Assembly (NCBI GenBank): GCA_033765145.1
Contig: JANRIH010000028.1
Location: forward strand, 148,709-212,708
Length of the DNA stretch: 64,000 nt
Direction of reading: 5' to 3'
Source of the DNA: JAGVSR01 sp033765145
GTDB lineage: Bacteria; Pseudomonadota; Alphaproteobacteria; Rhizobiales; Hyphomicrobiaceae
Shown: positions 61,271 through 64,000 of the stretch, in pieces
Numbering within the stretch: position 1 is the first letter of the stretch
Layout of the letters: every line of letters begins with the position of its first letter
Notes under the pieces: generated by a model
What the model saw: only the letters and a program-made list of their open reading frames with translations
Databases searched by the model: none
Told to the model about the DNA's origin: nothing
Position numbers and translations under genes: made by a program

Positions 61271-64000
61271 GCGCCCACTCCAGCGCGCCGCTGCTGCTCG
61301 GCTTTGTACTCCTCAATCGTGAGGTTACGCAGCATCGAGCGCTTGCCGTCCTCGTTGTGAACAAAGCCAACAGCCGCAACGTAGGGCTCGATGACGTGGA
61401 TCTTCTGTAGGGGTGTCGCGATCAGCAGCTGCAATCCCAGACTCTGGAAGAGTCGTAGGGCAAAATCCGCCGATTCATCAGAGCCACGCCCGAACGCTTC
61501 GTCGATCATCACGAAATGGAAGGCCCGTGATCGCTCGGCCTGTGGATCAAGTCCGAACTGGTAAGCGAGGCTGGCGGCCAGAACTGTGTAGGCCAGCTTC
61601 TCTTTCTGGCCGCCCGATTTGCCGCCGGAATCCGAATAATGCTCGTGCTCAGTGTTGTCCGCCCGATATCGCTCCGACGCCGAGAATACGAACCAGTTGC
61701 GCACGTCCGTGACCTTGCGCGTCCAGCGCTTGTCAATCTCGGTCAGATCTTTGCGGCCGCGGAAGCGCTCCATGATGAGTTTGACCTCGAGGAATTTGGC
61801 CTCTGAGTAAGCTGTGTCGTCGGAGCCCGACAACGAACCTTCGGTGCATTTGCGCAGATCCTGCTGAAAGTCGAGGATCTCGCGATCGGCCGTCCGCTCC
61901 GCCTCCAGAACAATATAGCGACCAGGGTTGTAGTCGATATCGCGCAACGAACCGTTGATAATGCCGATGCGCTCCCGGATCTCGTGCTCCTCCCGGCGCA
62001 GTCCAGCATGGAAGCCAGCGATTTCGCGAATGGTATTCTCATTGAGCAGGGACTTGAATCGGGCCTCGAAGCGCGGCAGATCGTCAGATTGGAGTGCGGC
62101 AAGCATTTGTCGGTATTCGCCTGCGGCCTCGGGCGAAGTATCGACCTCCCGTGTCTCGATCGGATAACTGTTTGCATAGTCGCGCATCGCCGCTGTGATC
62201 TTGTCGCGCAGGCGTTGAATGCGCTTGTCCTCGGAGTCGATCCTGTTGGTGAGTGCTTCGCGCATCTCCCGTTCCCGTGCGTCCGCTCCCTCGATCGTGA
62301 GTCGGTGCTCGCCCAGCACTTCAGCGCGTAGCTCATCAAGCGCAGGGAATACCGCCTCGCGTTCAGCGTCCGGTAGGGACTGGAGCGCCTCGACCGCAGC
62401 GGAGCGGCTCTCGGCATCGCGGTCGCGGCGCTCGCGCTGCCTCGTCTCATTGCGTTGAGCATCCTCCAACCGTTGACGGTGCTCGGCGAGCCTCGCCTCT
62501 GCCTCGCTGAGCTGGGCATTGAGCGTCTTGAGGATATCCGAGCCTTCCGCAAGCTGTTGTCGCTCCGCATTGAGGCGCTCGACGTCGCCTGCGATCGAGG
62601 TCCAATCTAGGTCGCTGAAGTTGCGGTGGGCCGCGACCTGCCGAGCGAGGCCCAGGCGGTGGCCGGCCATACGCCGCTCTTGCCGTAGCGCCTCGACCTT
62701 GATCGCAAACGCCTGTCCCTCAGTTGCGAGCCGTTCCCCCTCGGTCTCGAGCGCGGCGATCTTGCCCTCGTTCGACCAGCCGAGAACGTAGCGCGTGCGG
62801 TCGTCGATGCGCGACCGGTCATCCTTCTCGTGCCTGTCGCCACGCCCCCTGATTTGGCCGGCGCGCGTGACGGCCTTGGGCTCACGGCGGAACCTTTCGA
62901 GGTTGTCGCAGCAGACGTGATCGAACCGCTCATCGATCTCCCGTGCCAGCCAGGCGTAAAGCGGGCTGTCATCGCGGATGCGCAACTTTTCGGAGAGGGC
63001 GTCGCGACCGGCGCGGTGGCGGATTGGCGCCACAGTGCGGGGTACCTTGTAGTAGACGAGCTTGCCGGCCAGATGCGTATCGTCGACCCAGTGAGCGACC
63101 GCTGCATAGTGCTCTTGGGGAACGAGCAGCGACAGGGCGAAGGGCCTGAGCAAGCGCTCCGCGGCGCCCTCCCAGGCGGCCTCATTCTCGCGAACCTCGA
63201 TCAACTCGCCGGCAAACGGTAAGTCCTGCGGTTCGAGAGCAACGGCCCGGCAAAGTCGTTCGCGAACTTCCAGCATCTGTGACGGGATGCTTGAGCGCCG
63301 GCTCTTGAGCGAGCGAACCTCCGCCTCGATCCCGGCCATCGCCTCCTTGATTTTTTTGAAGGGAACGAGGACCTCCACCTCGCGGTTCTGGATTTCTGCC
63401 TCGCTGGAGGTGAGCTCTACTATCAGCCGTTCGACCTCTGCCAGGTTGGCGAGGAACCGATCGGCGTCGCGCGCCACCTCAAGCCCCAGCTCCTGCGCTG
63501 GCGCAGAATAGGCATCTGCGCGCCGGCGCCGCTCATTGAGCACCAAGCGCTTGGACGCGATCTCTTGATCGAGGCTCGCGATGCGGTTGCCACCGTTTTC
63601 AAAGATTGCTTGCTTGATGGCATCGCGTGCCTGCTCCTCCTCGCCGACCTCGACCTTCAGCTTCGTTATGAGCTCGCTCAGCCGGACTAGATCGGCTTCG
63701 AGATCGGCAATACGGCGGTCCAGGAGATCGCACTTCAATCCTCCGAAATACGGCCCAAGCGCTGTTCGGCAGGCCCTGAGCCTCTTGACCTCGAAGTCGA
63801 GCGCGGCGAGTCGGCCGCAGTCCGCCACGATCGGCGTCAGCCGCTCGATTTGGTCGCGCGCTTTGAGCACGGCCTCGTGCGCCGCTGTCAGGTCCGCGAA
63901 ATGGGCGAGCATCTGGGCGATCCGTGCCTCGACCGGAAACGGCTCCAGCATGTGGCTACGCACAAACTCGGTCAGGTCGCCAACCTGCTTCATCGAGACG
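61267..64000 (-). CDS. jetC: Wadjet SMC-like ATPase JetC, N-terminus beyond right edge
   Basis: At least 910 C-terminal residues; the open frame continues past 64000, so the Met codon at 63993 is internal. Long coiled coils flank a hinge-like region (PFAGELIEVRENEAAWEGAA, ERLLRPFALSLLVPQEHYAA, LAGKLVYYKVPR). The ABC signature GGKSGGQKEKLAYTVLAASL and Walker B FHFVMIDEAFGRGSDES are complete; the N-terminal Walker A is off the window. JetC is the MukB-like loop-extruding motor of Wadjet. jetA and jetB would be expected immediately to the right. Confidence 0.92.
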   Translation of the reverse strand, partial: VSMKQVGDLTEFVRSHMLEPFPVEARIAQMLAHFADLTAAHEAVLKARDQIERLTPIVADCGRLAALDFEVKRLRACRTALGPYFGGLKCDLLDRRIADLEADLVRLSELITKLKVEVGEEEQARDAIKQAIFENGGNRIASLDQEIASKRLVLNERRRRADAYSAPAQELGLEVARDADRFLANLAEVERLIVELTSSEAEIQNREVEVLVPFKKIKEAMAGIEAEVRSLKSRRSSIPSQMLEVRERLCRAVALEPQDLPFAGELIEVRENEAAWEGAAERLLRPFALSLLVPQEHYAAVAHWVDDTHLAGKLVYYKVPRTVAPIRHRAGRDALSEKLRIRDDSPLYAWLAREIDERFDHVCCDNLERFRREPKAVTRAGQIRGRGDRHEKDDRSRIDDRTRYVLGWSNEGKIAALETEGERLATEGQAFAIKVEALRQERRMAGHRLGLARQVAAHRNFSDLDWTSIAGDVERLNAERQQLAEGSDILKTLNAQLSEAEARLAEHRQRLEDAQRNETRQRERRDRDAESRSAAVEALQSLPDAEREAVFPALDELRAEVLGEHRLTIEGADAREREMREALTNRIDSEDKRIQRLRDKITAAMRDYANSYPIETREVDTSPEAAGEYRQMLAALQSDDLPRFEARFKSLLNENTIREIAGFHAGLRREEHEIRERIGIINGSLRDIDYNPGRYIVLEAERTADREILDFQQDLRKCTEGSLSGSDDTAYSEAKFLEVKLIMERFRGRKDLTEIDKRWTRKVTDVRNWFVFSASERYRADNTEHEHYSDSGGKSGGQKEKLAYTVLAASLAYQFGLDPQAERSRAFHFVMIDEAFGRGSDESADFALRLFQSLGLQLLIATPLQKIHVIEPYVAAVGFVHNEDGKRSMLRNLTIEEYKAEQQRRAGVGA

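Noticed and set aside
35979..64000. Insertion sequences, CRISPR arrays or a second copy of the tRNA-Ala end in the accessory region
   Set aside because: No transposase, no regularly spaced repeats and no duplicate of the tRNA 3' end could be seen by reading; the right boundary is probably beyond the window.

Overview
The window looks like an alphaproteobacterial chromosome, most likely Hyphomicrobiales. The gene content and gene pairs are typical of that group: hrcA-grpE, divergent rph-rdgB-hemW, a GSII-type glutamine synthetase, an intracellular PHA depolymerase, MAPEG/GshB and GC-rich DNA throughout. I cannot name the genus from sequence alone.

Positions 1 to about 35.9 kb are core genome. 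In order they hold: the end of a small membrane protein; a CNNM/CorC-type transporter; trmD, a DUF1330 gene, pyrF and an FMN reductase; the dnaJ / methyltransferase / dnaK / grpE / hrcA chaperone block; rph-rdgB-hemW; yqaA-dsbB; a membrane-anchored cytochrome c; phaZ; a GST; glnII; HNH and AlkA-like genes; gluQ; a DUF1287 protein; rsmI-yraN; pal; gshB-MAPEG; an M48 protease; comM; folD; DUF167-yggT. The block ends at a tRNA-Ala (CGC). Oddities in the core are a methyltransferase gene placed between dnaK and dnaJ whose 3' end overlaps dnaJ, an RdgB with a C-terminal DUF7660-like domain, and a 6-copy heptanucleotide repeat directly after the comM stop.

From about 36 kb to the right edge everything is accessory and the region reads as a defence island. 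It holds: a HigB-like toxin with a HigA-ImmA (HTH plus metalloprotease) partner; a thymidylate-synthase-like enzyme coupled to a probable alpha-glutamyl/putrescinyl-thymine pyrophosphorylase-family protein (a predicted pyrimidine-modification pair); a DUF3489-DUF2924-serine recombinase module; a CapW/BrxR-like WYL regulator facing a five-to-six-gene operon (SbcD, SbcC, Clp-type AAA ATPase, small radical-SAM protein, a 2122-aa zinc-ribbon/pseudokinase/SF1-helicase/nuclease protein and a coiled-coil protein); and, on the opposite strand, the JetC-JetD end of a Wadjet system followed by an extra PD-(D/E)XK nuclease gene. JetC runs off the right edge, and JetA/JetB would be expected beyond it.

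The best candidate for an undescribed system is the WYL-regulated 43.1-59.3 kb operon. Its genes are all on one strand, tightly spaced or overlapping by ATGA, and lie behind a promoter that overlaps a perfect inverted repeat. DNA-end processing (SbcCD), an Hsp100-type motor, a radical-SAM activase and a kinase-like helicase-nuclease would then act as one multi-part immune machine. This is inference from domains and layout, not demonstrated.
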